A stretch of 64,000 bases of DNA from Ailanthus altissimus (GCA_946807835.1 OX327704.1:8866001-8930000); one strand, 5' to 3'. Counted from the stretch's first letter, positions 33,615 through 46,290 are shown. The notes: generated by a model not told the origin, from the sequence alone. A program made the numbers and translations.

Positions 33615-34682
33615 ATGGCACCAAAGATGAGCAAAGCAGCATATACACTAGCACCCAGATTTGCCTTGGGATGGTTTATTTTAAGAGTAACTTTTGTATA
33701 GGTTATAAACCGCGTTCTAAAAAAAACCATAATTCTCAAGAGAGGCTTCTATCTACCAAATGAGAAGTTTCCAAAAATGCTCCAGATCATTAATTCAAGA
33801 AGTTAGCAAATGTTTTGCAAACAACCAAAGTTGATAGTACTTACTGTAATGTGAGAGTTCTATGTCAATGTCGCTAAACATAGACATTTGAGAACCAAAG
33901 TAAGGGGAAAGGAAGTTGCCTTCAATAATGCCACAATTAATTAATTATGTTGGGTATTGAAAATGACGAATATCATCAATTGGCAACTGATCTCGACTAT
34001 AAAGTAATTATACAACTGCTATGCAAACTAGGCACTCAATGGACATATTATAAGGACACCAAAATATCATTTCCTACTAAAGCCATGGATAGGGATGAGA
34101 AAGTGTGGCACTACTTTATAAGTGCCCAGTTGATGCTAGTTTCACACTTCAGTATGTGACCAAGGACTAAGAAGTCTTGCTCTATGCCATCATGATCATC
34201 AAGAGTATTGGTATTAATGCGATATTTTTATATCTTAAAATTAAGCGCAAGTATACAATATCATAATAAGTACTAAAGGGACTTATAAAGTCGGATGTCG
34301 AATCCACTGGGATAATTTTTATTATCCACCAAGTAGTAAAATTATATCTTTCTTGTAATTATTCAAAAAAAATCAAATCTTAATTTTGTAATATATTTAA
34401 GTAAATAAAAGTGCATAAAATAAATGACACAACTCAAATAAAATAAAAAGATAGTAATATAGAGAAAGTTTAGGGTTAATTACTATCCTTCAATATGTTT
34501 TCTAAAGATTAATTCTTTTAATATTTATATCTCGTAATTCTTATCATTGGTCAAGATATTAATGTATTCACAATCCTCTCCCAAGGTTATGCAAGTATAT
34601 CTTAATTTATCAAATTTCTATGATACTTGTGATAAATTAAGATTCATTAAGAACAAGTCTTATTGACCATGCATGCCAATTA

Positions 34683-35246
34683 GGTTTATGGCGGATTTGA
34701 TTGTGTTGGCCATCAGTGAGTTTGATGTGATTTTAGGGATGGATTGGTTGTTTAAGTATCGGGCCTCAGTGGATTGCTTCCGAAAAGAAGTTAGATTATT
34801 TAGCCCAGGCGGAACTGAAGTTATTTTTCGTGGAGTGCGAAAATTACTGTCCGCCGGCATGGTGTCGGTAATGATGGCAAGAAAAATGCGTCGGAAGTCA
34901 TGTCAGGGTTACTTAGTCTATACCATAGACGTAAGAGATGGTGGAACGAAATTGGAGGATATTTGGTTTATGGCGGATTTGATTGTGTTGGCCATCAGTG
35001 AGTTTGATGTGATTTTAGGGATGGATTGGTTGTTTAAGTATCGGGCCTCAGTGTATTACTTCCGAAAAGAAGTTAGATTATTTAGCCCAGGCGGAACTGA
35101 AGTTATTTTTCGTGGGGTGCGAAAATCACTTTTCGCCAGCATGATGTCGGTAATGAGGGCAAGAAAAATGCGTCAGAAGTCATGTCAGGGTTACTTAGTC
35201 TATACCATAGACGTAAGAGATGGTGGAACGAAATTGGAGGATATTT
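34683..35246 (+). repeat. 282-bp in-frame tandem duplication in chromovirus H
   Basis: Unit 1 is 34683-34964 and unit 2 is 34965-35246, both starting GGTTTATGGCGGATTTGATT. Each encodes 94 residues: [20 protein letters not shown] (C-terminal part of the retropepsin, with the family ILGMDWL motif) and the linker to RT (...[17 protein letters not shown]). The copies differ at about a dozen codons, for example VDC against VYY. The frame is kept through the junction. The 5' end of unit 1 coincides with the truncation point of the element. Confidence 0.92.
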
Positions 35247-38147
35247 CAGTGGTGAGAGAGTTTCCGGATGTATTCCCCGAGGATCTTCCGGGATTGCCTC
35301 CGGATAGAGAGATCGAGTTTAAAATAGAAGTAGCCCCTGGAACACAACCAATTTCTAAAGCACCCTACAGAATGGCTCCTTCAGAATTGAAAGAAGTGAA
35401 GGTTCAGTTAGAAGAGTTGGTGAATAAAGGTTTCATTAGACCGAGTACTTCTCCTTGGGGTGCACCGGTTTTGTTTGTGAAGAAGAAAGACGGAAGCATG
35501 AGATTGTGCATTGATTATTGGGAGCTGAATAAAGTAACGGTGCGTAATCAATATCCACTTCCAAGAATTGATGATTTATTTGATCAGCGGCAAGGAGCCA
35601 GAGTATTTTCCAAGATAGATCTGAGGTTAGGCTATCATCAACTGAAGATCCGGGAGGAAGATGTTCCTAAGACTGCCTTTAGGACCCGATATGGGCATTA
35701 TAAATTCTTGATTATGCCTTTTGGGCTGACTAATGACCCAGCTGCTTTTATGGATCTTATGAATAGAGTTTTTAGATCCTATTTAGATCGGTTTGTGATA
35801 GTATTTATTGATGATATACTGGTTTATTCAAGCAGTGAGAAAGAGCATACAGAACATTTGAGGATAGTTTTGCAGACCTTAAGGGAGCATCAGTTGTATG
35901 CCAAACTTAGTAAATGTCAATTTTGGCTAGATAGAGTTGTATTTTTGGGGCATGTAATCTCTGCAGAAGGGGTAGCAGTAGATCCCCAGAAGATCGAAGC
36001 AATCGTGAATTGGAGACAGCCCATGAACGTGACGGAGATCCGTAGTTTCTTGGGTTTGGCCGGATATTATAGGAAGTTTGTAGAGGGATTCTCAAGGATA
36101 GCTGCTCATCTGACTAAGTTAACCCAGAAAGAAGAGAAGTTTGTATGGTCGGAAGCATGCCAGCAAAGCTTCGAATAGCTAAAGCGAAGGTTGACTTCGG
36201 CCCCAGTGCTTACACTTCCATCGGGGAATGACGGATTTACCATATATTGTGATGCTTCCAGGCAAGGTCTAGGTTGTGTGCTGATGCAGAAGGAGAAAGT
36301 AATAGCCTATGCTTCCAGACAATTAAAGAAACATGAACAGAATTATCCTACACATGACCTAGAACTAGCTGCAGTATTTTTTGCTTTAAGGATTTGGAGG
36401 CATTATTTGTATGGGGTTCCTTGCAAGATCTTTACGGACCATAAGAGCCTGCAGTACTTGTTCACTCAAAGAATTGAATATGAGGCAGAGAAGGTGGCTG
36501 GAGCTTATTAAAGATTATGAGTGCACCTTGGAGTACCATCCAGGAAAAGCTAACGTGGTAGCAGATGCTCTCAGCAGAAGGCCTGTCGGTTCAATAGCTC
36601 ACTTGAAGGTCGCATATCTATCAATGTTGATAGAATTGAGGTCTTTAGGTGTAAAATTAGAATTTTCAGATTCGGGAGCATTAGCCACATTTCAGGTCCG
36701 TCCAATACTGGTTGATCGGATCAAAGAACTACAAACTCAAGATCCACAAGTAGTTAAATTAAAGGGTGAAATCGAGTCCGGGCAGCGGAAGGATCTTTTA
36801 GTGACCGAGGATGGTGTAGTAGCCTTGGGTCGGAGGTTATATGTTTCGGATGTAAACGAGTTAAGAAGAGAGATTATGGAAGAAGCTCATTCTTCTACAT
36901 ATGCTATGCATCCGGGGAGCACAAAGATGTACCGTACCCTAAAAAAACACTACTGGTGGAAGGGTATGAAGAAAGATATAGCTGAATTTGTCTCAAGATG
37001 CCTAACTTGCCAACAAGTAAAAGCTGAGCATCAAAAACCTGCAGGGCTCTTGCAACCCCTTCCAATTCCGGAGTGGAAATGGGAAAGAATAACGATGGAC
37101 TTCGTGGTAGGACTTCCACGTAGCCAGAAAGGCAATGATGCAATATGGATAATTGTTGATAAATTGAAAAAATCAGCCCATTTCCTACCTATTAGAAGTA
37201 GTTGTTCTTTAGATAAATTGGCCTAGTTATATGTAGATAAGGTGGTACGACTCCATGGAGTTCCAGTATCCATTGTGTCAGATAGGGATCCACGGTTCAC
37301 TTCTCGATTTTGGCCCAACTTACAGAAAGCTTTAGGCACAAAATTGAGTTTCAGTACGGCCTTTCATCCTCAGACGGATGGTCAGTCGGAACGGATAATA
37401 CAGACACTTGAAGATATGCTTAGAGCGTGTGTTATGGAGTTTAAGGAAAGTTGGGATACTCATCTGCCGCTAATGAAGTTTGCCTATAATAATAGCTACC
37501 AGACTAGCATCGGGATGGCATTATATGAAGCATTGTACGAAAGAAAGTGCAGAACTCCAGTTTGTTGGAATAAGATAGGTGAAAGGAAGTTGATCGGCCC
37601 AAAAATTGTCCAGATTACTTCGGCAAAGATTCAACTTATCAGGCAGAGACTGAAAATAGCGAATGATAGACAAAAGAGTTATACAGATAACAGGAGAAGA
37701 GACTTAGAGTTTGAGATCGGTGATAAGGTCTTTCTGAAGATATCGCCATGGAAAGGAGTACTAAGATTCGAGAAGCGAGGAAAGTTGAGTCCCCAATATA
37801 TTGGGCCGTACGAGATAGTTGAAAAGGTTGGAAAGGTGGCATATCGTCTAGGGTTACCCAAAGATCTGGCTAGAATCCATGATGTGTTTCATGTTTTCAT
37901 GCTTCGCAAGTATATAGCAGATCCCTCACACATCCTAAGGGAATAATTAGTAGAATTAAACGAGAACTTTACCTACGAAGAGAAACCTGTGCAAATCCTA
38001 GACCGGAAAGAGCAAGTGCTTCGTAATAAAAGTATTCCCTTAGTGAAGGTGTTATGGATGAACCATGGAGTAGAGGAAGCCACGTGGGAACGTGAAGATC
38101 AGCTGCGAGTGCAACATCCTCACTTCTTTGAAACAGGTATGATTTAA
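35246..38147 (+). pseudogene. Chromovirus pol of H: RT, RNase H, integrase, chromodomain
   Basis: The RT runs from [20 protein letters not shown] to about 36178, with the catalytic FIDDILVYS near 35806-35832. A nonsense TAG follows at 36176-36178. The RNase H starts [15 protein letters not shown] and reads DHKSLQYLF; a 1-bp loss near 36470 shifts the frame at [12 protein letters not shown]. The integrase has a zinc-binding HSSTYAMHPGS...CLTCQQ region near 36885-37020, core residues in [19 protein letters not shown] and [16 protein letters not shown], and a stop TAG at 37224-37226. The C-terminal GPYEIV...[14 protein letters not shown] is followed by a stop (37944-37946), then a chromodomain-like PLVKVLWMNHGVEEATWERE to the terminal TAA (38145-38147). 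The chromodomain is thought to steer insertion to marked heterochromatin. All DDE residues are present. Confidence 0.92.
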
Positions 38148-38170
38148 ATTTCGAGGACGAAATTATTTTT

Positions 38171-38186
38171 TAAGGAGGGGTGAAAT
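38171..38186 (+). other. Polypurine tract of chromovirus H
   Basis: TAAGGAGGGGTGAAAT lies directly before the LTR start TGTAATATCC, after the typical chromovirus stretch TTTCGAGGACGAAATTATTT (38149-38168). Confidence 0.85.
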
Positions 38187-40956
38187 TGTAATATCCAATC
38201 CTTATTAGTAGTATTGGCGCCTAGATTTCGGTATAGAGCAAATAAGACACCGTAGGGTTACTCAATTTTAACCCTATTAGAAATATTCCCTTTATAGTGC
38301 ACGTGAGAGATATTAGACCTAAATTGGTAATTTCACACTCGATCGGTGCGCTGGACGACCCTAGAATATTTTTGAAATTTTTCTCTATTGGCTTAGAAAA
38401 GGAAATCCTAATTTACTACATGAATTTCCATTTAAGGGTTATAAATGGAACAAGCCTTTGTTGAGAAATACAATCCATATATTAAGGAATGGACCAATTA
38501 GAAACAATCTCATGGATTGCCAAGTTGGAAACTCTAGTTAGTTCTTTTGACTATTCTAACTAGATAGTTATAAAGAAACCAATTAAATCTTTTCATTTGA
38601 ACTAATGGCAAATTAGAAGTTTTGAGTAAGTTGAAGGGCAAAATGGTCAATTGAGGGAGCACTATATATATGTTAGAAGTGTGTAGAAATTTGAAGAGAG
38701 ATCAAAACCAACACTTAAACAAAAAAGAGAAAAATTTGAGCTTCAAAGGAGGGTGCTGCTACAGTGACTATTCAAATTTTTTTTTCATGATTTTTCATGC
38801 TTAATCAAGGCAAAATAAGGTCACATATCAATCTCTAAGCTCAATTAAAGCCTCAATTAGTGGAAATTCAAGACAAAGAGGTAAGAAAAGCATGGTTTTA
38901 TGAGTTTGATATGTGAACTTTCAAGAATGCTCCAATTGACATTCTTATGTGTATTCATGGCTTAGATTGAGTTAAATTCTAGTGTGGAGCATAAAGGAGT
39001 CATCAATTTGAAGGAATTGGCAAGGTAAGAATTAGGGTTTTTGGTGATTTTGTGTAGAGATTTCAATTGGTTGTAATTAGGGCTTTAAAATGAAATTAGC
39101 ATGATTTTGTTATAATTGGAACAAGAAATTGAGAAAAGGAATGTGTTGGAACCTAAGGTGAAATTCTGCCACTTTAGGGAAGTTAGGGATTGAGTGGTGT
39201 TTTGAATGAATTGTTGTGTGTAAATGGTGCATATTGTAAATTGAATGTATACGTTGATGGAAAAATAAAAAATGAAGATAATGGGACATAATTGTCCATT
39301 TTGGAAAGGTGAAGGGCAATTATGTCCAACCAAGATTATAAGGCGTTCAATAATTTCAGGGCGTCGGATGGTGAGATAGATTAGATTAAATGGCTCCGTA
39401 AATACAAATCGAGAAGTAGTTTACATCCGGGCTTTGTGTACCGATTAGGGCATTTAGTAGTTAAATGAGATTCTAGCATTCAATTTGGTTCTAAATGTTA
39501 TTTATGGGGCGTAGGTGAAGATAACCGAGAGCGATAACGGGAGCAGAAATTGAGCGTAGAGCGGTAGTGAGTGAAAATCTGCCATTTCTTTTACTTTTCT
39601 TTTATTATATTTTTGCATAATGAATATGCATGTTTTATGAGCTTTCGATGCATAACCATGATTTATGATCTTGATATATATGTTCATAGACATGCCTTTA
39701 CATGTTCAAATTGAGAAACATCTTTAACATTTCTGCATTTGTTTTTAAGGCCATTGGTACCCTCAGATTATAGTGGTGATGATTGTATTAGACCCGGTCG
39801 GTATATCCCGTGCACATGGGCAGGTCTTGGGGGTGTGTCACTAACTCTGGAAAGTCGGGATGTCAAGTCATGTGAGTCGCTCTATGTGTACGGGGTATTT
39901 TCTCGCTATATGCAGGCGATGTAGGATTCCGCTGCATAGCCAGTGAGATGTCATTGTGGGTGCTGCTAGTTGAGGTGCCCCGTGATCTACTCACGTGTGC
40001 AGTGCTAGTTGAGTCGCTGCGTGGGTATAGAGCTTTAGGGTTACCATTGGTATAGTTTAGAAAGCAAATGGCCGAGCGAGAATTTTACTAGTTTCGATTT
40101 ACCGATAGCATTTATACATTTATATGCACACTAGTAGTTATTATGTTATACAAATTCGGAATATAGTTTTCCAAAGATGTAGATAAAACCTGCTCGGCAA
40201 GATTTCAATAACATGTGATGTTAGAAACCGTTTTACAGTTTTACATCAGTTTTAAAAGCATGATTTCTGCATGAACTTTAGAATTTGCTATCTATACATT
40301 ATGTTATTTTATTGAAATTTTATTTGCACTCACTGAGCTCCTTTAGCTCACCCGTTTTGTGTTTTATGTTTTATATTTTCTGAACCCCTTTCTCAGGTGC
40401 AGGTCTCAATACGCAAGCTGCTGATTCTCCTATTGCCGAGTAGTGGGCCAAATCCGAAAATCATTTTTTGTACATGTAAATATGCTAAATAGCACTCTTT
40501 ACTTTATGCATAATAGTTTTAGGCATGTATATTTGTATATATGTTTTGAACCAAGAAGAAGAGATTTAAATTTTATGATGATCATTTTTACTTTTTATAA
40601 TTATACCTATTTTGTGATTCAAATGAATAATTGAGTTGTGTTGTCCTTGATTTGGAAAGGACCGGAGGTCCGAATTGGTAGTATTGAGATGTATTGGAAA
40701 TAAAAGTGGAATTTCTTTACAAGTTTGATATGGATTTTTTTCGAAAAACAGGGGAAACTCTGTCCCTTTTTAAAAAAAAAATTAAGATTGTCATTTTCAT
40801 GTATATTACAAGATCTTCTCAGTAGTAGCAAGAATTAAAAAGGGGTTCGCCTCGTGAAATTTCTCAACTTACCTATTAGGTCAGAGGAACTTCCATCGGG
40901 GTGCCCGGCAGGGCCGCTGGGATTTATAGTAGAGGGTCTCGGGTCGGGTCATGTCA
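38187..40956 (+). repeat. 3' LTR of chromovirus H
   Basis: A 2.8-kb LTR starting TGTAATATCC and ending GGGTCGGGTCATGTCA. A TATA box CTATATATATG is at 38662-38672, about 475 bp in. GC-richer segments with GTGCACATGGGCAGGTCTTG (39808-39827) and GTGCAGGTCTCAATACGC (near 40400) are typical of Tekay-like LTRs. Next to its end is ATACA of the host LTR. No second copy exists here, so the boundary rests on the polypurine tract on one side and the host LTR on the other. Confidence 0.8.
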
Positions 40957-41698
40957 ATACAACTAAAAGCAAACCAATATAGACATCAATTCGCAGTTGG
41001 TTGATACGCCAAAGATTTGCTAGTAATATCTTGCTTCTTTGAATTCCTTTTGCTTCTCTCTCTAAAATTACTCTTCTTCAATGTGTTGTGGCACTGTTAA
41101 TTGACTACTGTAGCGATTGTTGTAGCAGTGTTACTGTAGCATTTTATGTTCTGCCTTGTTTTCGTTAGATTTTCATACTTAATTACTCCATTGACTCCAA
41201 ACCTACAAAATAACAATAAAATATATTAGAAGCATATTATTCTTATGAAAATAAGCAATTAATCAAGTTAAGAGAGTGAAAATAATATATATAATTTACG
41301 CTTATCAGGTATATGTAAGGTCATCAATTAAACCATCATGGGATCTTGCTAAAGGGTTACTACATCCTATACACCTCTTGATGTAAGCAATATTTATCGC
41401 ATTTGGGAGTTGGATGATCGGCATAATCAAGTGCTAGTTCTTTAGGACAACCATAAGCCATACCATACTAGCTATCTCAGGTTAAGAATGAGCTTCGAAA
41501 CCATCATTGAGATTTCCAAGCTCATCAACAATTATGCACATAATAAGAAGATTACTAATTTGTATGTATAAGGATGTATGCCATGCACCTGGTGTAGATA
41601 TGAGCCAATATCCAACACCACCAATGTATCCAACCCCTCAGTCAGCAGATGAAGATAATGGTAAGGATGATGATTCTGTTAATATAGTAGATGATTAA

Positions 41699-41937
41699 GC
41701 TCACCCATATGTTATTAGAGAAGTGTGATATTCTTATTTTTTTTCTTTTTTCATTGAGGATAATGTCTTTCTTAAGTTTAAAGGAAGAAAAAACTTTTCT
41801 ATGATTTTTTTTTTGCATTCTGCTTCGCCTATCAACTTTGCCTACTATTTTTCTTTTTCAAATTTTTGCATGTTTAATTTTTTTGAAGTTAAGCGTTAGT
41901 TTTAGGTTTGGTGTGATGTTTAATAGTCAAGGATAAG
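41699..41937 (+). other. 3' non-coding region of element F, left part
   Basis: It holds TCATTGAGGATAATGTCTTT (41749-41768) followed by a degenerate 'AAGTTTAAAGGAAGAAAAA' and, further on, GGTTTGGTGTGATG. This matches the ATTGAGGACAATGT...AAGTTTGGGGG signature I recall from the 3' regions of Athila/Ogre-class plant elements. The region is interrupted by Copia D at 41938. Confidence 0.65.
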
Positions 41938-44900
41938 TGTTAGAGTTTGTACTTACATGCCATCCCTATTTGTATGAATATTTATTTTATAATATTTATA
42001 CAATGAATATTTTATTAAATCGAAAATAACCTTTATTAAATAGTACTAAAGCCTGTAACACTATAGAAATTGTATGATTTGAAAGAGTTCAGATGTGGTT
42101 TAAAGAAGTTTAGACTAGTGCTAAGAGTTAGCAATGCTAAGAGTTATAAATACTAAGAGTTAGAAAGTTATAAGAGTCAGCAAGATCAAAAGAGTTAGAA
42201 CTATATCTACAATGGGACAAAGACCTGAGAGTATACTTATAATAACATAATTACAAAGAGTTACAAAAGGTGCTAGGAAATATCATTATGTAAGTATGTT
42301 CTCAAACATTGTGTTCTTGACTATGTTCACCAATGCGGGATTATCGGTGAATCACTATAATATAGTCAGTGTATGTCTATTTGTATTGTACAGATAATTG
42401 TTCTTAGCTGACCATGAGCTTAGTGGAAGCCCGTATAGACATGTAGGTATTCAATTAGGACTAGATACTCAACAGACTCACGAAGACCCCAATAGATATC
42501 CTATGAATCCTTCAAATGAAGGTCCTCTTAAGTTGAGTAGTATTTGTGGTCATTCACCTGAACGCCACAGTGGACTTATAGGTGATCCACCATACTTTGA
42601 TTCCACATATGTCAGAGACCTTTCATAGTCTGACCGCTACGTATCGTCAGATATACAATTCGGTGTGCATAGATACGGGATCCGGCAGCTTACATAGATG
42701 GGTTCTATATCCGATGCTCTGAGATTATATCTTACAAAGTCTTATGGGCATAAGCAATGTGTTGTGTGATATGGTGTGTGATGTGTATAATTTCAAAAAA
42801 TTAAATACGCAACGGAAGTATTCATACATATTAAACAATATGTAACATATTCAAGCATGTATGATCATTCAAGTACATATATATCTCATATATATATTTC
42901 ATGCATGATATAAAATGAATAACAAATAAATAACCTACCCGGATATGAAGGTAGCTTTACAATTCTTCAAGAACTCCAAGCTTCAATTTGTTGAGCTCAC
43001 CTTGAAGTGTTCCCTTGCACAATTCTAGTTCACAACTAAATCCGGTGGGATTGTGAAGCTAGAATGACAGCCTTGAATTTCCAGCAAATGATTATTTTAA
43101 CACTTAAAACAATTTGTCCTTATGAATGATTACTACCAAGAGATGAGAAGAATTAGGTGTTTTCTATAGTTCTTTACAACTCTATATGTTGTACCTTGGT
43201 AAGCCTTTGCATTTTCTCTCAACACTTTGAGAAAAACACTTAGGAAAAGCTCTCAATTCTCTCTCCTTTCTCCTAGAACGAATTTCACTCTTTCTTACAC
43301 AAATTGAACTCTTTCAATTCTTTCTTAAGTGCAAAGAATGATTTCTCTTAGTGCTCCACCACCACTTAACCATGTTTGCCATTACAAACATTAATCTATC
43401 ATATTTTTCACTCACCAATTTGATTCAACCAATTGAATCAATTTCTAGAGAGTAAATGGCATTTAATCAATGTTAAGTGGTTTTACCACTTCCTTAGTGC
43501 ATCATTTAAGAATTACTAAGTGGTAAACTTTCCTTATTATTAATAACAAATGCATTCTCCATTAGTAAATGGTGTTTGCCACTTATTCCAATTAATAATA
43601 ATAATTTGATTAATATATAAAATATTAATAATTCAAAACTATTTTGAATATTTACATTTACCATATATGTATTTACCAAGTAAGGTAAATAGGTAAATAC
43701 ATGGTAAATTATTTATGGAGCAAGATTATGTCACTTGTCAATTTCTTATTGGTTAACAACTCTTGTAAACCAATAATGTGTTTTACCTTCAATTATTAAC
43801 AAGTGAATAATAAAAGGAACTTTGAAACATTTTTCATTTTGCTGGAAATTGTTGGATTAATTATTCAATCCAATTCGCCGCCCCAGTGCACAACGAGTAC
43901 ACTTCATATTGTGAGACTCTCTAGGTCCATGCCTGATTTGTCATATGAAACTATTTCACACGTCTATAAACAATGTCCCACACACATGTTACAGATATTA
44001 CAAAATGGCGCATTAGACCATACAAGTTGAGGTTATAACATATTCGTATAATCCTTCCATCATAAATATCCTAGAAGAGCGGAGATATAGATCAACACCG
44101 TCAAGTCTCCATGTGCTCAACCATAAACTTATCTCTAGATTAGTATTTCAATAAATAATATCCGTAAACACTTTTACGATATTATTTTTCCGAGAATAAA
44201 ATTAATTCTTGGATATGTCTGCTTATGGCTATAAGACTTTCTGAAATACAATCTTAGAGTTACAGGATATTTTACTCACCCAATTGAGTTGATGGATCCA
44301 ATATCTGTACACACCGGACTCCATAAGCATCGGACCATACCCAGCGACACCCAGCGGTCAGACCATGAAAGGTATCTAACATGTGTGGAACCAAAGTATG
44401 GTGGATCACTAACAAGTCCACCGTGGCACTCAGGTCTAAGGACTACGAATACTACTCAACTCGAAAGATCCTCCATTGACGACTTTAGGGGATGTCTATT
44501 GGAGATCTTTGTGAGTCTGTTCAATATTCAGTCCTTACTGAATACTTGTATCTCTATACGAGTTGCCACTAAACTCATGGTCTGCTAAGACTAACCATCT
44601 GGACTATCCAGATATAGACATACACTGATCTATATTTGTTAAGGTCTTCACTAACAGACCCGCATTAGTGAAGATAGATCAGGAACATTAAGTTTAAGAA
44701 CATATTTGCATAACAACATTTATTAGCACCATTTGCAACTGATTGCAACTACGTCATTACTAATATATTCTTAGGTCTTTGTCCCATTTCAGACAAGGCT
44801 CTAACTCTTTAGATTTTGCTAACTCTTATAACCTGATAACTCTTATCAGTGCTATCTTTTAGCATTTATTTATTTTAGCATTACTAACTCTTAGTTCTGA

Positions 44901-46287
44901 TCTAAACTCCTTTAGATCAGATCTGAACTCTTTCAGATCATACAATGTCTAAAATGTTACAAGCATCTTACCATATTTATATAAAAATAATTAGTGATAT
45001 ATTGAAATCATAATTGTATAAACATAAAGCAAATATTTATACACAAAAGGGATGGCACGTAAGCACAAATCCCAACACAATGAACCTGTGAAAAGAGTTT
45101 CCTACAGGGTGGAAATATATAGCAAAAGTGTTTGTATATATTGTTCATTAAGATATAAATCTAGGGATAAGTTCACAGATGCATTTACGAGGATTTGATA
45201 GTGATGATCTATATCCCGCCCATCCAGAATATAATGACGGAAGGATTATACGAATATGTAGTAACCTCAACATGTATGGTCTAACGCGCTAATTTGTTAT
45301 AATAGTGGTGTGTGCGTGGGGCATCGATCACGGACTATGGAATAATTCCATTTGACGAATCAGGCATGGACCTAGGGAGTCCCAATATAAAATGTATTCT
45401 TTGTGCACTTAGGCAGCGTACCGTATTGAATAGTTCAATACAGTAAAATTCAGCAATTTATAATGGTTAGGTTAACTAAAGTATATGGTTAAATAGTGGG
45501 ACCAACTTTAGGTTAACTTGGTAACTTAGTTAGGACATAAATGTAATTTTACTTAATAATTATTTAATTTTTAAATAATTAAAAGAAATATTTATTTATT
45601 TAATAGTTAAATAAATAATTTAACTTAACTACGGTTAAAGTTAACCATAAAGTTAAGTTAAATTAGTTAACTAGAGTTAGATTATTTAAATATTTATTTA
45701 ACTTAAAGGTTAAGTTAAACTAATCTAACTAAGGTTAAATTAAATGTAAATGCAAATTAAGTGAAATTAAATTTATTTGTATATATTTGCAAAATAAAAT
45801 AAATTTTATAGGTGAAGTTTTATTTTTGCTAAATAATTTTGGCTAGCTATCAAAAAGAAAAACAAATTGTTCTCTTAATTTTGAATTCATAATTAAATTT
45901 GTTTTTCATTAAGCTTAAAGCCAATTAAGCAAAAATAAGAGTTTGATTTATTGATTAAGTGTTAATCAAAGGAAAATAAAAAACTTAAGTTTAATTTGTT
46001 AGTTTTTTTGCTGGATTAAAATATTATCATTTTAGATAATCAATCCCACCATTGTTGATTACTAAAATTTATCAAAGTTTGCATTTCACATAAACTTCAA
46101 GAATTTTGATCCAAAAGGCTCCAAGGGTTATTTTTCAATTTTGTTACTAATTTAATTAATATGTAATAATTGTGTTTACTGCAAATTTTTATGCTTCCGC
46201 TATGTATGTATATATATGCGATATGTATATTTTGTTGTTAAACACATATACCATATGCTTGCACCTTAAATAAATTAACACTTAGCA
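41938..46287 (+). repeat. 5' LTR of Copia element D, split by a solo LTR
   Basis: The left part 41938-42759 starts TGTTAGAGTTTGTACTTACA and the right part 45083-46287 ends ...AACACTTAGCA. Joined, they match the 3' LTR (about 2.03 kb against 2.14 kb). The right part has the GGTTAA/TTAACC array at about 45470-45740 and the TATGCTTCCGCTATGTATG block at 46189-46207. Confidence 0.88.
42760..45077 (-). mobile_element. Solo Copia LTR nested in the 5' LTR of D
   Basis: A 2.3-kb LTR in reverse orientation, TGTTGTGTGATATGG...CACAAATCCCAACA, with an exact target duplication CAATG at 42755-42759 and 45078-45082. Removal restores the AAGCAATGAACC of the D LTR, as seen intact at 52363-52374. In its own sense it starts TGTTGGGATTTGTGCTTACG, which relates it to the LTRs of A and D, but it is a diverged subfamily lacking the GGTTAA array. 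The bases near 43880-43930 match the B and C LTR block AACGAGTACACTTCATATT. No primer site, polypurine tract or coding sequence remains. Confidence 0.93.
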
Positions 46288-46290
46288 TTT

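Larger units (their letters stand above)
34683..40956 (+). mobile_element. Chromovirus H (Ty3/Gypsy), 5'-truncated
   Basis: A Ty3/Gypsy element with a chromodomain after integrase. It begins inside the protease region at 34683 and keeps RT, RNase H, integrase, chromodomain, polypurine tract (38171-38186) and the 3' LTR (38187-40956). The 5' LTR, gag and protease active site are gone. It is the least decayed pol in the window, with only three nonsense codons and one frameshift over 3.4 kb, so it is the youngest element or was silenced most recently. The long LTR and the chromodomain suggest the Tekay/Del branch. Confidence 0.88.
34215..41307 (-). mobile_element. Inverted Athila-type solo LTR containing chromovirus H
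   Basis: The LTR has the same family and orientation as 20035-21389. Its left part (34215-34682, starting TAATGCGATATTTTTATATC) and right part (40957-41307, ending TACGCTTATCA) flank chromovirus H. The exact target duplication GGTAT lies at 34210-34214 and 41308-41312, inside the transposon-family gene of F. Compared with 20035-21389 the left part stops at CATGCCAATTA and about 320 bp of LTR are missing at the H junction, so the insertion of H was followed by a deletion. Confidence 0.9.
33615..41698 (+). pseudogene. 'Putative plant transposon protein' family gene of F, interrupted
   Basis: A gene of the plant-restricted family I recall as Pfam PF20167, found inside Gypsy-type elements and of unknown function. 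The first part is 33615-34214: MAPKMSKAAY, FYLPNEKFPKMLQIINS, then FNNATIN, DYKVIIQLLCKLGTQW, AKVW-like KVWHYFISAQLMLVSHFS and VLLYAIMIIKSIG. At 34214 a 7.1-kb Athila LTR with chromovirus H inserts, duplicating GGTAT. Coding homology continues at 41313 and ends with an acidic C-terminus (DEDNGKDDDSVNIVDD, stop at 41696-41698). The two parts total about 990 bp, the usual length of the family. Several stops and shifts exist besides the insertion. Its place after gag-pro and before the 3' region corresponds to the env-like slot of Athila elements. Confidence 0.7.

Noticed and set aside
34673..34690. ATG at 34673 as the true start of the chromovirus polyprotein
   Set aside because: The ATG lies in the host Athila LTR sequence (CATGCCAATTA). 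The chromovirus begins at about 34683 and is 5'-truncated, so the open frame across the junction is accidental.
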